A stretch of 64,000 bases of DNA from Bacteroidales bacterium (GCA_029932855.1 JAOZPG010000001.1:245084-309083); one strand, 5' to 3'. Positions 9,090-20,569 are shown, counted from the stretch's first letter. The notes: generated by a model not told the origin, from the sequence alone. Translations and numbers: made by a program.

Positions 9090-11852
9090 ATGAGCAGGAA
9101 GATCTGGAGTATAATACTGGCAATAATCCTACTTGGAATACTTGGTGCCGGTTATGTTTTTTTAAAGTCCGGATTTGCAACACAGGCAAGTCCATATAAA
9201 GCTGTCCCGCCGGATGCTGCATTAATAATTGAATCAACAGGTTTTAATAAGATTATTTCCCGTATAAGAGAAGATAACATGATCTGGGATCAGTTGAAAA
9301 GCATGGAAGCGGTGAAAAAGGCTGACAGGAAACTAGCTTTTATAGATTCATTGTTATTATCTGATAATGAGTTTTACAAACTTTTTGGAGACAGGAATTT
9401 TCTTTGCAGCGTTCATCAAACAGGTAAAAACGATCTGGAGCTGCTTATTTTGTTAAATACTGCTCCGAATACTACTTTTTCCGGCCTGAACAAAGTAATA
9501 TCTGAAATACCGGGTCCTGGCAATAATATTCGTATAAGAAATTATCAAAAAACCAGGATAGTTGAATTAAGTGACAAGTCAAAGAAGCTTAAGTATGTAT
9601 ATTCCCTGTACAAGGGGGTTTTTCTTTTCAGTTCATCACCAATACTTGTTGAAAGTGCTATAAGGCAACTGGATCTTGACAATAATATATTGCTTGAGAA
9701 TGGTTTCCTGGATGTTAAAAAAACAGCAGGGAAGAATACTGCAGCTAATCTTTATGTAAGCTTTGAGGATTTTCATCGTTTCCTGTCGGTATTTATGAGC
9801 AATGAGATGAACAAATGGCTGAGAAGCATCAATTCATTTGCCAACTGGGCTGAACTTGATTTTCATGCCGGGGAAGACAAAATAATGTTAAATGGCTTTT
9901 CATACAGCAACAATATTTCAAATAACTATCTTGACATATTTGCGGGGCAGTCACCTCAAAAAATTGAGGTGGACAGGCTGCTGCCAGACAATACTGTTAA
10001 CTATATCGCTTTTGGGATAAGTGATTTTGAGGAATTTTTTAAAAAGAGAAAAAACTACCTGGCATCAGGTAATAAATTCCAGGGCTATAAGCTTGAGATA
10101 GATAAACTAAGAGATTTATTGGGGATAGATATTATTGATATGTTTTCATCCTTAATTGGGAATGAAGCAGTGCTTGCACATACAGGCATTAAAAATATAG
10201 ATGAAAGTGAAAATCGTTTTGCCTTATTAAAGATTAACAGTGCAAGCCAGGCAAGACTGGCAATCCTGAAGCTCCTGGAGAATTATTCAAAATCATCATC
10301 CATACCACTTGAAAATATGATCTATGAAGCAAATATAGATGAGGAAAAACATTTTCAGGTTTATAAATTACCTTCATCCAATATTCCGGAATTATTGTTT
10401 GGCGGCTTTTTCAATAATTCCGATTTCACTTACATGAGTTTTGTTGAGGATTATATGATATTCGGGAATTCTATAAGATCAATTTCCAATTTCATTCATT
10501 ATCAACTGTTACAGCAAACCCTGATAAATGATTTTGATTACAGGGAATTTCTTGAAACGCTTTCATCAAGGTCAAATATCCTGTTTTATGCTTATGCGCC
10601 AAGGTCAACAGAGCTTTTACAAAGGATATTAAATGAGGAATATGTAAAGGGTTTGGCAGAGCACGAAGAAATACTGAAGAAGGTTCAGGCAATTGGTTTC
10701 CAGATCAGTGTTGAGAATATGATGTATTATAATAATTTGACATTGAAATATCAGGCCGAGTACAAGGAGAAAGCTGAAACTCAGTGGGAGAGCATGTTAG
10801 ATGCTACTCTCCTGTCAAAACCTGTTTTTGTAACTAACCATAATACCGGTGCTAAAGAGATATTTATTCAGGACGAGAAAAATAATATTTACCTTATTAA
10901 TTCAGCCGGAAGGATATTATGGAGAATGAATATACCTGAAAAAATCATAAGTGATATATACCAGATTGATTTTTACAGGAATAATAAGCTTCAGATATTA
11001 TTTAATACATCTAATTATATTTATCTTATTGACAGGAATGGGAATAATGTTGAGAACTACCCGGTAAAGCTAAGGTCTGAGGCCGGCAACGGAATCATGA
11101 TTTTTGATTATGAAAAAAATAAGGATTACAGGTTTTGCCTGACAGGTATTGATAAGAAAGTTTATTTATTTACCAAAGAAGGTAAAATTGTAAATGGCTG
11201 GTCCCTTCCCGAAACAGAGTCAATAGTCAGGAGTCCGGTTCGGCACTTCCGGTCCGGTACAAAAGATTATATTGTGTTTTCAGATGATTATAAATTTTAT
11301 ATACTTAATCGCAGGGGGAATATCCGGGTAGAGGTAAAAGAAACAATAAAAAAACCGGCAAAACAGAATATTCTCTTTGTAAAACATAAAGGAGAAAGTA
11401 AATTTGTAACAACACAGTCAGACGGAACGGTATGTTTTATTGACCTGGAAGGGAATATTGAGAAAAGGACATTTCAGGAATTTAGTCCCGATCATTACTT
11501 TGATTATAAGGATATAAACGGGGACGGGAAGTTTGAGTTTATTTTTCTTGACGGGAGAGAGTTAAAAGTGTTTAACTCAAATGGCAAAAAGAGATTTTCA
11601 TATGAGTTTAAAAGCGAAATAAGCAATAAGCCGGTATTTTATACATTTTCGGCAAAGGATATTAAGATTGGAGTGGTTTCTGTTACAGATGGTTTAATCT
11701 ATCTTATTAATAATGACGGGAACTTATATAATAACTTCCCTTTATCAGGACAAACATTGTTTTCAATAGGGAAATTCAGGAGTTCAAGCAGCAAATACAG
11801 CCTGATTGTTGGGGGAGAAGATAACTTTTTATATAATTATTCCGTAAATTAG
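9090..11852 (+). CDS. DUF3352-like membrane-anchored protein with C-terminal beta-propeller-like region
   Basis: N-terminal TM; SPYKAVPPDAALIIESTGF; C-terminal repeats (NIYLINSAGRILWRMNIP; DINGDGKFEFIFLDGRELKVFNSNGKKRF). Confidence 0.65.
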   Translation: MSRKIWSIILAIILLGILGAGYVFLKSGFATQASPYKAVPPDAALIIESTGFNKIISRIREDNMIWDQLKSMEAVKKADRKLAFIDSLLLSDNEFYKLFGDRNFLCSVHQTGKNDLELLILLNTAPNTTFSGLNKVISEIPGPGNNIRIRNYQKTRIVELSDKSKKLKYVYSLYKGVFLFSSSPILVESAIRQLDLDNNILLENGFLDVKKTAGKNTAANLYVSFEDFHRFLSVFMSNEMNKWLRSINSFANWAELDFHAGEDKIMLNGFSYSNNISNNYLDIFAGQSPQKIEVDRLLPDNTVNYIAFGISDFEEFFKKRKNYLASGNKFQGYKLEIDKLRDLLGIDIIDMFSSLIGNEAVLAHTGIKNIDESENRFALLKINSASQARLAILKLLENYSKSSSIPLENMIYEANIDEEKHFQVYKLPSSNIPELLFGGFFNNSDFTYMSFVEDYMIFGNSIRSISNFIHYQLLQQTLINDFDYREFLETLSSRSNILFYAYAPRSTELLQRILNEEYVKGLAEHEEILKKVQAIGFQISVENMMYYNNLTLKYQAEYKEKAETQWESMLDATLLSKPVFVTNHNTGAKEIFIQDEKNNIYLINSAGRILWRMNIPEKIISDIYQIDFYRNNKLQILFNTSNYIYLIDRNGNNVENYPVKLRSEAGNGIMIFDYEKNKDYRFCLTGIDKKVYLFTKEGKIVNGWSLPETESIVRSPVRHFRSGTKDYIVFSDDYKFYILNRRGNIRVEVKETIKKPAKQNILFVKHKGESKFVTTQSDGTVCFIDLEGNIEKRTFQEFSPDHYFDYKDINGDGKFEFIFLDGRELKVFNSNGKKRFSYEFKSEISNKPVFYTFSAKDIKIGVVSVTDGLIYLINNDGNLYNNFPLSGQTLFSIGKFRSSSSKYSLIVGGEDNFLYNYSVN

Positions 11853-11886
11853 TTATCTCTACTAATTAATTACAGTTCGAGCAATT

Positions 11887-13995
11887 ATGAAATACTTAAA
11901 TAATATTTTGATAATCTTTCTGGCGGGAGTATTTATAGTTTCAAATTCCTGTGTTAAGGAAGAATACGATTTTAATAAGTTGTCGACAGATATGTCACTG
12001 AGTCCCCGCTTTGTTTTCCCTGTTGTGACAGGGATTCTTACGCTTGGAAATAGTTTTGAAGAAAAAGATGATACTATTGTTGTAAATGAAGATGGTATTA
12101 TTAAGTTGATGTTTCACCAGGATTCATTATTTCAGTTTGATGTTAACGAGCTGGTAGATATAGAAGACCAGACCCCTCCTGTACCCGAAGCTGTTTTGCT
12201 GGGGAGTGTGTTTATTGAGAATTTTAGTTATAATGGCTTTTTAACGCTTGATGATATTTCTTTGAACTTTGATGCTCCAACGCGTAGCGACCTGGTGACA
12301 AAAAATAATACAACAGATATCTTTCCGGTAGTTTCTCCTCCAAATAGCGGAAATTTTGATATGCCGCCTTTTTCAAATTTTACCCAGGTAGTAGTTGATA
12401 GTGGAAAGATATCTATTGAAATTACCAATAACCTGCCTGTGGAGGTATCATTTACATTAAGACTTAAGCAGGCATCGGGTCAGATTGGAAGTGATTTCGT
12501 TTTTAGTTCGATAGCTGCAGGAGGAAGCCAAACCCGGTCGATTGATGATATCAGTGGTAACCTGACCAATGATTTTAATTTTGATATTATTGACTTCAGT
12601 TCTCCCGGGAGTAGTCCGGCTACTGTCCCGATATATTTGTCTGACCAGTTAGTTATATCCCTGAATTCAGATTATGTTGTTGCCTATTCAGGTACGGCAG
12701 TATTAATTGACCAGGTATTCTTTGAGGAGACAGATACCATAGACGTAGAGGTAGAATCGGGCACGGAAATTACCGACATAGAGTTTATTTCAGCAAATGT
12801 TAATTATACTTTTGATTCTGACATTCATGAGAAATTAACAGCCAACATCATTATTCCAAGCGGCATGCTTAATGGTGAAACCCTCAGGCATGATACATCA
12901 CTGGCTGCAGAGCAGACTATTAGTTCAAGCTGGTCACTTGCCGGAGCTTCCATTGATCTTGCATTTGATCCTGCCAGGCCGTATAATAAACTTCCCCTTA
13001 GCTTTTCTGCGGCAATTGAGTCTTCAGGTAATATGATAGATTTTGATTTTGTACATGCTTTTTTACGTGAATACACTATTACAGATATTAATATAGCTTA
13101 TGTTGAGGGATATTTCGGGCAGGAAATAATTAGTCTTGACCAGGATTCAATAGACCTGGATATGGAAGAGATTACTAAAAATATTACAGGGACACTTATA
13201 TTTACAAATCCAAGGATAAGCATTCCTTATACCAATAGTATAGGGGTTCCTGCCGAGGTGGAAATACTTCTGAACGGAGAAGATTCAGATGGTAATAATG
13301 TAGATTTAAATGCACCGGTAACAGATATTGAACGGCCGGCAGACAGGAATGATCCGGATGTTGAAGGCAGCATAGATTTTACAAGGGACAATTCAGCCAT
13401 TGTTGACCTGATTGAGCTCAGGCCCGAAACAATCAGATATTCAGGGGAGGTAAAGATGAACCCCGACGGACCGACTGGTACGAGAGATAATTTTTTAAAG
13501 AGCAACAGTTCAATTGTGGGTGACCTGGATGTTGAAATACCATCTTCAATAATTGCAGATAACCTGCTGCTGAAAGATACAATTGAGAATCCTTTTCATA
13601 CTGATGATCCTGATGAGTTTGGATTGGATGACCTGGAGTATTTTAATCTTTATGTCTCAGCTGTTAACGGCTTCCCTCTGGAGATAGGTTTTACAATTAC
13701 TCCATACGATGAGATAAACGGAGAGTATCCTGCTTTAGATGTTCCTCAGTTGTTTCCGGCTGCAGCTGTTGATGCAAGCGGAAGGGTTAGTGAGCCTGCT
13801 GAAATGAGTGAGCCCGTGGTGATAGAGTTAGATTCTATTATGCTTGCCAACCTGCAGAATGCAGACAGCCTTATTGTTCAGGCCCGGTTTAATACTACCG
13901 AGAACGGTACGGAAGGAGTAACATTCTATGTAGATTACAGCATTGACTTCAGGCTTGCTGTAGGAGTAGGCTTAAATATGACCATTGACAAATAA
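11887..13995 (+). CDS. Hypothetical lipoprotein with beta-rich extracellular domains
   Basis: Signal peptide with lipobox FIVSNSC; long ORF without a recognised enzyme motif. Confidence 0.7.
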   Translation: MKYLNNILIIFLAGVFIVSNSCVKEEYDFNKLSTDMSLSPRFVFPVVTGILTLGNSFEEKDDTIVVNEDGIIKLMFHQDSLFQFDVNELVDIEDQTPPVPEAVLLGSVFIENFSYNGFLTLDDISLNFDAPTRSDLVTKNNTTDIFPVVSPPNSGNFDMPPFSNFTQVVVDSGKISIEITNNLPVEVSFTLRLKQASGQIGSDFVFSSIAAGGSQTRSIDDISGNLTNDFNFDIIDFSSPGSSPATVPIYLSDQLVISLNSDYVVAYSGTAVLIDQVFFEETDTIDVEVESGTEITDIEFISANVNYTFDSDIHEKLTANIIIPSGMLNGETLRHDTSLAAEQTISSSWSLAGASIDLAFDPARPYNKLPLSFSAAIESSGNMIDFDFVHAFLREYTITDINIAYVEGYFGQEIISLDQDSIDLDMEEITKNITGTLIFTNPRISIPYTNSIGVPAEVEILLNGEDSDGNNVDLNAPVTDIERPADRNDPDVEGSIDFTRDNSAIVDLIELRPETIRYSGEVKMNPDGPTGTRDNFLKSNSSIVGDLDVEIPSSIIADNLLLKDTIENPFHTDDPDEFGLDDLEYFNLYVSAVNGFPLEIGFTITPYDEINGEYPALDVPQLFPAAAVDASGRVSEPAEMSEPVVIELDSIMLANLQNADSLIVQARFNTTENGTEGVTFYVDYSIDFRLAVGVGLNMTIDK

Positions 13996-14020
13996 AATGT
14001 TGAATTTCAAAAGAATCGGC

Positions 14021-15532
14021 ATGATAAAAAACTTAAATACTGACAAGAAGGAATATATTAGAAAAGGCAGGGAGTTAGTTATATTTCTTTTCTTATTGCT
14101 AATACCTGCTATTTCATTCTCACAACAAAGCCAGACCTTGTATTACCTTGATGTGCCACAATCAAGGCTTTTTAACCCGGCAATGGAAGGCCTTTGCAGG
14201 GGCTATGTTGGATTTCCGGGTATTAACTCGGTTTATACAGGCTTAAATAATAATTTTATTCAGATGGAGGATGTGATATTCAGTGGGAGTAATGAGTATT
14301 CAGACTCTTTAATAACCCCGCTGCATCCAAGTTATGACATAGATATTTTCCTGGATAAGCTTAAAGACCTGAACAGGTTGTCTCCTGAAGTATATGAAAG
14401 TATCTTAAGTTTTGGTTTTACTGCGGGAGATAATTATTTTTTCCTGGATATTGCCGACAGGCTGGATGCTAATGTTTCTATCCCCAAAGATATGTTTACG
14501 CTGGCACTTAAAGGGAATGTGGATTTTTTGAATTCTTCAGTCGATCTTTCTGATCTGAATCTTGGTGCCAGCTGGTACAGAGAATTTGGCTTTGGATTTT
14601 CAAGGGAAGTCTCCGGTAATTTGCGGATAGGGGCCAAGGCAAAAATATTGTTTGGTATCGCTAATGTGTCTATAAAAAATAATGGTCTCAATCTTCAGAT
14701 CGACGAATCTAATTTATTTTCACATACATTAAATGCCGATCTAAGCATAAATGTTAGTCGAAATATTGACTTTTACCGGGATCCTGAGACCGGAACTATT
14801 GATTCTATGTATATGGAAGAACCGGATCTTTTGCCATTGATAATAAATTTTAGTAATCCGGGCTTTGGGATAGATATAGGTGCGGTTTATAATATCAATA
14901 AGCAGTTTTCTGTTTCGGCAAGCATTGTTGATCTTGGTTATATACTGTGGAAAGAGCAATCTTCTAACCTGAATGTAAAAGGTTCTTATGAGTTTGAGGG
15001 GCTTAATATAAGCTCTATGCTTGTAGTAAATGACAGCAGTAGTATGGATGATGTTCTGGATGAGTTGTTAGATACTTTACTCGTGACCTTTGATCCTGCA
15101 GACAGTCATGATGCATATAAGACCTATACACCGGCCAAGGTTTATATTGGGGCAAATTATAAGGTGCATGATAATATTTCTTTCGGTCTTTTGTCGAAGA
15201 CACAAATTGAGAAGGGTAAATTATGGGAATCATTGACATTTTCTGCCAACCTTAGGGCAGGGAAGGCTCTAACGACCAGTTTCAGTTATTCCCTTACAAA
15301 CAGCATATATAATAATATTGGTGTGGGACTTAGCCTCAGGGGAGGCCCTTTCCAGTTTTATTTTGTAACAGATAAGATTTATTATAAGTTGTCGAGACTA
15401 AGAATGGATATTGAAAATTCAAGCGATATTATAATCCCATCTAATTTTGACAGTTTTAATTTCAGGTTCGGATTTAATATTATCTTCGGTTGTAAATCAA
15501 AGCGTCCCAAAGACAGGCCTATGATAAATTAA
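14021..15532 (+). CDS. DUF5723-like outer-membrane protein (start probably 14021 rather than 13985)
   Basis: MIKNLNTDKKEYIRKGRELVIFLFLLLIPAISFSQQ...LDVPQSRLFNPAMEG; OM beta-barrel-like C-terminus. ORF-track start at 13985 overlaps the preceding CDS. Confidence 0.7.
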   Translation: MIKNLNTDKKEYIRKGRELVIFLFLLLIPAISFSQQSQTLYYLDVPQSRLFNPAMEGLCRGYVGFPGINSVYTGLNNNFIQMEDVIFSGSNEYSDSLITPLHPSYDIDIFLDKLKDLNRLSPEVYESILSFGFTAGDNYFFLDIADRLDANVSIPKDMFTLALKGNVDFLNSSVDLSDLNLGASWYREFGFGFSREVSGNLRIGAKAKILFGIANVSIKNNGLNLQIDESNLFSHTLNADLSINVSRNIDFYRDPETGTIDSMYMEEPDLLPLIINFSNPGFGIDIGAVYNINKQFSVSASIVDLGYILWKEQSSNLNVKGSYEFEGLNISSMLVVNDSSSMDDVLDELLDTLLVTFDPADSHDAYKTYTPAKVYIGANYKVHDNISFGLLSKTQIEKGKLWESLTFSANLRAGKALTTSFSYSLTNSIYNNIGVGLSLRGGPFQFYFVTDKIYYKLSRLRMDIENSSDIIIPSNFDSFNFRFGFNIIFGCKSKRPKDRPMIN

Positions 15533-15610
15533 TTTGTCAGGCTTCGGTTTTAATTCTTTTACCAGCTTGGAAAAAATAAGTAAATTCGCAGCAATTGTAT
15601 CTATTGATCA

Positions 15611-15838
15611 ATGGCAGCATTATTCCGTATAATATTATTTCTTTTACTGGCCTATTACCTGGTAAAGATCTTTTCATTCTTGTTCAGGTCGCCGAATACA
15701 AATAAGAGGCCCGGAGAAGATAATTATCAAAGATCTTCCAGGAAGGAAGGTGAAGTAAGCATTGATCATGTTCCCGATAAGGACGAAACTATAAATAAAG
15801 ACAAAGGAGATTATGTGGATTACGAGGAACTGGAATAA
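15611..15838 (+). CDS. Small membrane protein, DUF4834-like
   Basis: 75 aa with an N-terminal TM helix and charged C-terminus; same strand and spacing as neighbours. Confidence 0.6.
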   Translation: MAALFRIILFLLLAYYLVKIFSFLFRSPNTNKRPGEDNYQRSSRKEGEVSIDHVPDKDETINKDKGDYVDYEELE

Positions 15839-15856
15839 AATTATTGATCAAATAAA

Positions 15857-18292
15857 ATGAAAAAGTTATCGCTTAAAAAAATTATTCCTCATGTTACAGC
15901 TGTTATTATCTTTCTGGTACTGACATTAAGCTATCTGAACCCTATGCTTGAAGGTAAAAAACTCAGGCAGCATGATTCTATGCAATTCAGGGGAATGTCT
16001 AAAGAGATAGTTGATTACAGGGAAGAAACGGGTAAAGAGGCACTTTGGACAAATAGCATGTTTGGAGGAATGCCGGCATATTTAATAAGTGTTTATTATA
16101 AGTCTAACCTGTTCAGGTACCTGGACAAATATGTTTCACTTGGTTTAAAAACTCCTGCCAGTTTTGTTTTCCTTGCTTTCCTTGGCTTCTATTTTCTTCT
16201 GGTAATCGGCTTCAGAATGGATCCATGGCTGGGAATTGCGGGAGCGATAGCTTTTGGTCTTTCCACGTATTTCTTTATAATTGCTGCTGCGGGACATAAT
16301 ACCAAGGCACATGCACTGGCTTATGCGGCCCCTGTTATAGCGGGGGTGGTAATGGTGTTCAGGGGACAAAAGCTATGGGGGAGCGTGGTGACGGCAATAG
16401 CGCTTAGTATTCAGATATCAGCTAATCATCCGCAGATCACTTATTACACCATGTTACTGATACTGGTATTTGGTGTTGTGTTTTTAACAGATGCTATAAG
16501 GGAAAAGACAATAGTGGAATTTAGCACTAAAGTCTCTTTGTTGTTGCTGGCAGTAATAGTTTCAATTGGGGTAAATATTACCAGCCTGTATCTGACTTAT
16601 GATTATGGAAAGGATTCAATAAGAGGTAAGACGGAATTAAGTTCTGAAAAGGAAAACAGGACAGGAGGGCTGGATAAGGATTATATCCTGAATGATTATT
16701 CATATGGAATTGATGAGACACTGAACCTTATGATACCCAACTTTAAGGGGGGTGCAACAGGAGGCCTGGACCTGAAATCGAAAACATATAAAGAGCTGCG
16801 CAGGAATAATGTGCCTAATGCAGCCAGGATAGTGAAATATAGTCCCCTTGCTTATTGGGGGAAACAACGTTTTGTATCAGGACCGGTTTATATTGGAGCT
16901 GTTGTTGTTTTCCTGTTCTTTTTTGCGGCATTTTTTGTTAAGGGCCCGTATAAATGGTGGCTTGTAAGTGCTACCATTTTATCTATTATGCTTGCCTGGG
17001 GGAAGAACCTTATGTTTTTTTCAGATTTTTTTATAGACTATTTCCCGGGCTATAATAAGTTCAGGGCAGTTTCAATGACCCTGGTTATTGCCCAGATTAC
17101 TATACCGTTGCTGGCCCTGCTGGCTCTTGACAGGATAATTAAAGGAGATTATAGCAGGAATGATTTTTTAAAGGCTCTAAAATATTCATTTGCAATAAGC
17201 GGAGGTATCAGCCTGTTTTTCGCATTGTTTCCAGGTTTATTATTCAACTTTTCTGCTCCTGTAGATGAGCAGTTAATAGCTTCAGGATGGCCACAAAAGT
17301 TATTACAGGCCGTGTTGCAGGATAGGAAAGAGCTTTTACAGGAAGATTCTTTTCGTTCTTTTATTTTTATAAGCCTTAGTGCTATTGTTCTTTACTCATA
17401 TTTCAGGGGGTGGCTGCAGGGAAAATATTTTATAGCTGTTCTTGGAATATTGTTTATTGCCGATTTGTGGCCTGTTGACAGGAGGTATCTTAATAAAGAT
17501 AATTTTGAGACTCCCAGGGAGCAAAAAAATACATTTGTTCCTGCACCTGCCAACCTTGCGATATTAAAGGATAATGATCCTGATTTCAGGGTTTTAAACC
17601 TGACGGTAAGTACTTTTAATGATGCAGTAACTTCTTATCATCATAAGTCTGTCGGAGGATATCATGGAGCCAAGATGCGAAGATACCAGGAACTGATAAC
17701 TCATTATATTAGTCAGAATAATATGGGGGTATTAAATATGCTGAATACTAAGTATTTTATTGTTCCCGGACCGGATAATCAGGCACAGGCACGTCTGAAT
17801 CCTGATGCATATGGTAATGCCTGGTTTATTGACAGCTTTCATGTGGTGGAAAATGCAGATGAAGAAATAAAGATGCTGGGAGAAATTAATACCCGCACGG
17901 AGGCTGTTGTTGATAAGCGCTTCGATGATATTATTAAAAACTTTGTAGCTGAAAAGGATACAACAGCTGTAATCAGCTTAAAGTCTTATGCTCCGAATTA
18001 CCTTGTTTATGAATATAAGTCTGCCAGTGAACAGTTTGCAGTATTTTCCGAGATATTTTATGATAAAGGCTGGACAGCCTATATTGATGGTGCTGAAAGC
18101 CCCCATTTCAGGACAGATTACGTTTTAAGAGGAATGATATTACCTGCAGGTGAGCATAAGATTGAATTTAAGTTTCATCCGGCAGCATATTATACGGGAG
18201 AGAAAGTATCACTGGCCAGTTCACTTTTTTTATTGCTTCTGCTGGGGATTTTAAGTTTCAGGTCAATTAAGCAAGCTGTCAAGAATGACTAG
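15857..18292 (+). CDS. YfhO family multi-pass membrane protein
   Basis: Multi-TM N-terminus; C-terminal FSEIFYDKGWTAYIDGAESPHFRTDYVLRGMILPAGEHKIEFKFHP is typical of YfhO-like proteins. Confidence 0.85.
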   Translation: MKKLSLKKIIPHVTAVIIFLVLTLSYLNPMLEGKKLRQHDSMQFRGMSKEIVDYREETGKEALWTNSMFGGMPAYLISVYYKSNLFRYLDKYVSLGLKTPASFVFLAFLGFYFLLVIGFRMDPWLGIAGAIAFGLSTYFFIIAAAGHNTKAHALAYAAPVIAGVVMVFRGQKLWGSVVTAIALSIQISANHPQITYYTMLLILVFGVVFLTDAIREKTIVEFSTKVSLLLLAVIVSIGVNITSLYLTYDYGKDSIRGKTELSSEKENRTGGLDKDYILNDYSYGIDETLNLMIPNFKGGATGGLDLKSKTYKELRRNNVPNAARIVKYSPLAYWGKQRFVSGPVYIGAVVVFLFFFAAFFVKGPYKWWLVSATILSIMLAWGKNLMFFSDFFIDYFPGYNKFRAVSMTLVIAQITIPLLALLALDRIIKGDYSRNDFLKALKYSFAISGGISLFFALFPGLLFNFSAPVDEQLIASGWPQKLLQAVLQDRKELLQEDSFRSFIFISLSAIVLYSYFRGWLQGKYFIAVLGILFIADLWPVDRRYLNKDNFETPREQKNTFVPAPANLAILKDNDPDFRVLNLTVSTFNDAVTSYHHKSVGGYHGAKMRRYQELITHYISQNNMGVLNMLNTKYFIVPGPDNQAQARLNPDAYGNAWFIDSFHVVENADEEIKMLGEINTRTEAVVDKRFDDIIKNFVAEKDTTAVISLKSYAPNYLVYEYKSASEQFAVFSEIFYDKGWTAYIDGAESPHFRTDYVLRGMILPAGEHKIEFKFHPAAYYTGEKVSLASSLFLLLLLGILSFRSIKQAVKND

Positions 18293-19178
18293 GATAAACT
18301 ATACGGGCTGTCCCCTCTGCAATAGTACAAAGCTTTATGGCTTTATGAAAATAAAGGATTACTTCCTGAGCGGGGAGAGCTTTGAGCTGCAGAAGTGCAA
18401 TTCATGTGGTTTTGTTTTTACACAGGGGCATCCGGATAAAAATGAAATAGCTGAATATTACAAGTCGGAAGAATACATTTCTCACAGCGATATCCGTCGG
18501 GGACTGGTAAACAAAACCTATCATTATGCCAGACAGTTTATGCTTGGCAGTAAAAGAAGGCTGATCCGGAAATATATAGGTGAGAGTTCAGGATCCATAC
18601 TTGATATTGGAAGCGGAACCGGGTTTTTTCTTAAACATATGAAGGATCATGGCTGGAAAGTAAAAGCTATTGAGCCCAGTGAGGAGGGGAGAGCCTTTTG
18701 CAAAAGGGAATTTTCGATTGATGCACAAAAGCCCGGAGAGCTGTTTAAGATGGAAGACAGGAGCTTTGATGCAATAAGCATGTGGCACGTGCTGGAGCAT
18801 GTAGAAGATATGAATGGCTATATGAAAAAGATCTTTTCATTGCTTAAAAATGATGGGAAAGCTTTTATTGCACTACCAAATCATTTATCCCTTGATGCAG
18901 CAATGTATAAAGATAAATGGGCAGCCTGGGATGTGCCCAGGCATTTATGGCATTTTACACCAAAAACCTTCGAAAGCCTGGCCCTTAAACATAATTTCAA
19001 GCTTCTGAAAAAGAAAAGTATGCCACTGGATGCTGTTTATGTTTCCATATTGAGTGAGAAATACAGAAATAAACCATTCCCACTTATCAGAGGAGGCCTG
19101 ATAGGAATAGTTTCTCTTATCCGGGGTCTTATCAGCCTTAATAAAAGCAGTTCGATAATTTATGTCTTAAATAAATAA
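18285..19178 (+). CDS. Class I SAM-dependent methyltransferase with N-terminal zinc-binding motif
   Basis: CPLCNSTKLY...LQKCNSCGFVF; ILDIGSGTGFFLKHMKDHGWKVKAIEPS; MWHVLEHVEDMNGYMKKIFSLLKNDGKAFIALPN. Confidence 0.88.
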   Translation: MTRINYTGCPLCNSTKLYGFMKIKDYFLSGESFELQKCNSCGFVFTQGHPDKNEIAEYYKSEEYISHSDIRRGLVNKTYHYARQFMLGSKRRLIRKYIGESSGSILDIGSGTGFFLKHMKDHGWKVKAIEPSEEGRAFCKREFSIDAQKPGELFKMEDRSFDAISMWHVLEHVEDMNGYMKKIFSLLKNDGKAFIALPNHLSLDAAMYKDKWAAWDVPRHLWHFTPKTFESLALKHNFKLLKKKSMPLDAVYVSILSEKYRNKPFPLIRGGLIGIVSLIRGLISLNKSSSIIYVLNK

Positions 19179-19236
19179 CCACTTTGCCAGGAGATCAGTC
19201 CCGGGAAGGATCAGGGTATAATCAATTGTTTGGTTT

Positions 19237-19641
19237 TTATTCAATACCCAGTTCTTCGAGTTTTTTTTCGGTTCTTTCCGATATCTCATCATATCGTTTC
19301 TGGTATTTTTCCTGAGAGGCGCAGTCCACAAGTTCGTTACTCCACTGGGTCATCCATAAAGACCCTTCCTGTGCCATCTTCATAAACTCTTCAGAAAGCG
19401 TGGCATCCATTGGGTTCTTCATATATTTTTCAACTAATTTAATGTAGTTATCTGTCCATTTTTCATATTTGTCAATAAACTCTTCACAATTGTTGGCTTT
19501 TTCAAGATCGCTTGACTTTACAGATTCATCCATTGATTGTTTTAAGGCATTGCTTGATTCTTTCTTTTCATTCGAGGGATTATTGCCACAAGATGCGAAC
19601 AACAGGCCTGTAAAAAGGATCAGGGAAATAATTGATTTCAT
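19237..19641 (-). CDS. Small lipoprotein (DUF6591-like)
   Basis: MKSIISLILFTGLLFASCGNNPSNEKK lipobox; charged helical remainder. Confidence 0.65.
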   Translation of the reverse strand: MKSIISLILFTGLLFASCGNNPSNEKKESSNALKQSMDESVKSSDLEKANNCEEFIDKYEKWTDNYIKLVEKYMKNPMDATLSEEFMKMAQEGSLWMTQWSNELVDCASQEKYQKRYDEISERTEKKLEELGIE

Positions 19642-19759
19642 AAGTAATGTTTTTATTTATTATTGGATTATAACTGAGAAGATTCTTTTATGTTTTTGGA
19701 TAAATTTACCTTTTTTATAAGATCTTTTAAATGAAATTTTAAATTGTTTTCAGGAATGT

Positions 19760-20392
19760 TTATTTATAATCATGGTTTTTGCTTAATAATTGTATAGCAG
19801 TTTCCAGGCTATCCTTATCATTAATATTAAAAAAAAGCCTGGGATGATAAAAACTTAATCCGGTGTGGAATTCAATTTCAGAATGTCTGCTTGCGGAGAT
19901 AAGATTCATTAGTTTGAGATCTTTCTTTTCAATTTGTTTTTCAATTAAAGGAAGCATTGATTTTGAATAAACACCACATAGAGGTTCCAGCCTTTTATTA
20001 TCATGAATGGGAATAACAGCTGGGAAATTGTCTGAATTGGCCAGGATGTAACTGATAGCATCTGAGCTAATAAATGGCATATCACATGAAAGAATAAAAT
20101 TAATCCCGGTACCGGAATAATTGAGGCCTGAATGAATCCCTCCTATTGGTCCCATGTTTGTATATATATCTTCAACAAAAGGGTATCCGAATTTTTTGTA
20201 ATCAGGATTGTTTGAACATATAATTATTTCGTTACAAAGGGGTTTAACAGTATCTATGGAGTACTGAACCAGGGTTTTACCATCCAGTTTAAGCAGCCCC
20301 TTATCTGTGCCCAGCCTTGAACTTTTGCCACCACAAAGTATAATAGCGTTTACTTTATTCATGCTGTGCCTTAATTTTTTTTGAATTTGCAA
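19760..20392 (-). CDS. mobA: Molybdenum cofactor guanylyltransferase (real start may be the internal MNKVNAIILCGG)
   Basis: NAIILCGGKSSRLGTDKGLLKLDGKTLVQYSID and FILSCDMPFISSDAI motifs of MobA. Confidence 0.88.
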   Translation of the reverse strand: MQIQKKLRHSMNKVNAIILCGGKSSRLGTDKGLLKLDGKTLVQYSIDTVKPLCNEIIICSNNPDYKKFGYPFVEDIYTNMGPIGGIHSGLNYSGTGINFILSCDMPFISSDAISYILANSDNFPAVIPIHDNKRLEPLCGVYSKSMLPLIEKQIEKKDLKLMNLISASRHSEIEFHTGLSFYHPRLFFNINDKDSLETAIQLLSKNHDYK

Positions 20393-20569
20393 ACTTGTTT
20401 GTGAATTCCGAAGATAAGAACTTGTCAGGACACAAAAAAGGCCACATGCTAATCATTACAGCCTGTTTTCAAAATAAGTATTGAAGGCAGGAAGATTGAT
20501 ATTATAAACCATGATCACCTGGAGAAGGTGTCGGAGACTGGAAAATAAAAAGATTATTTCCCGGTATGA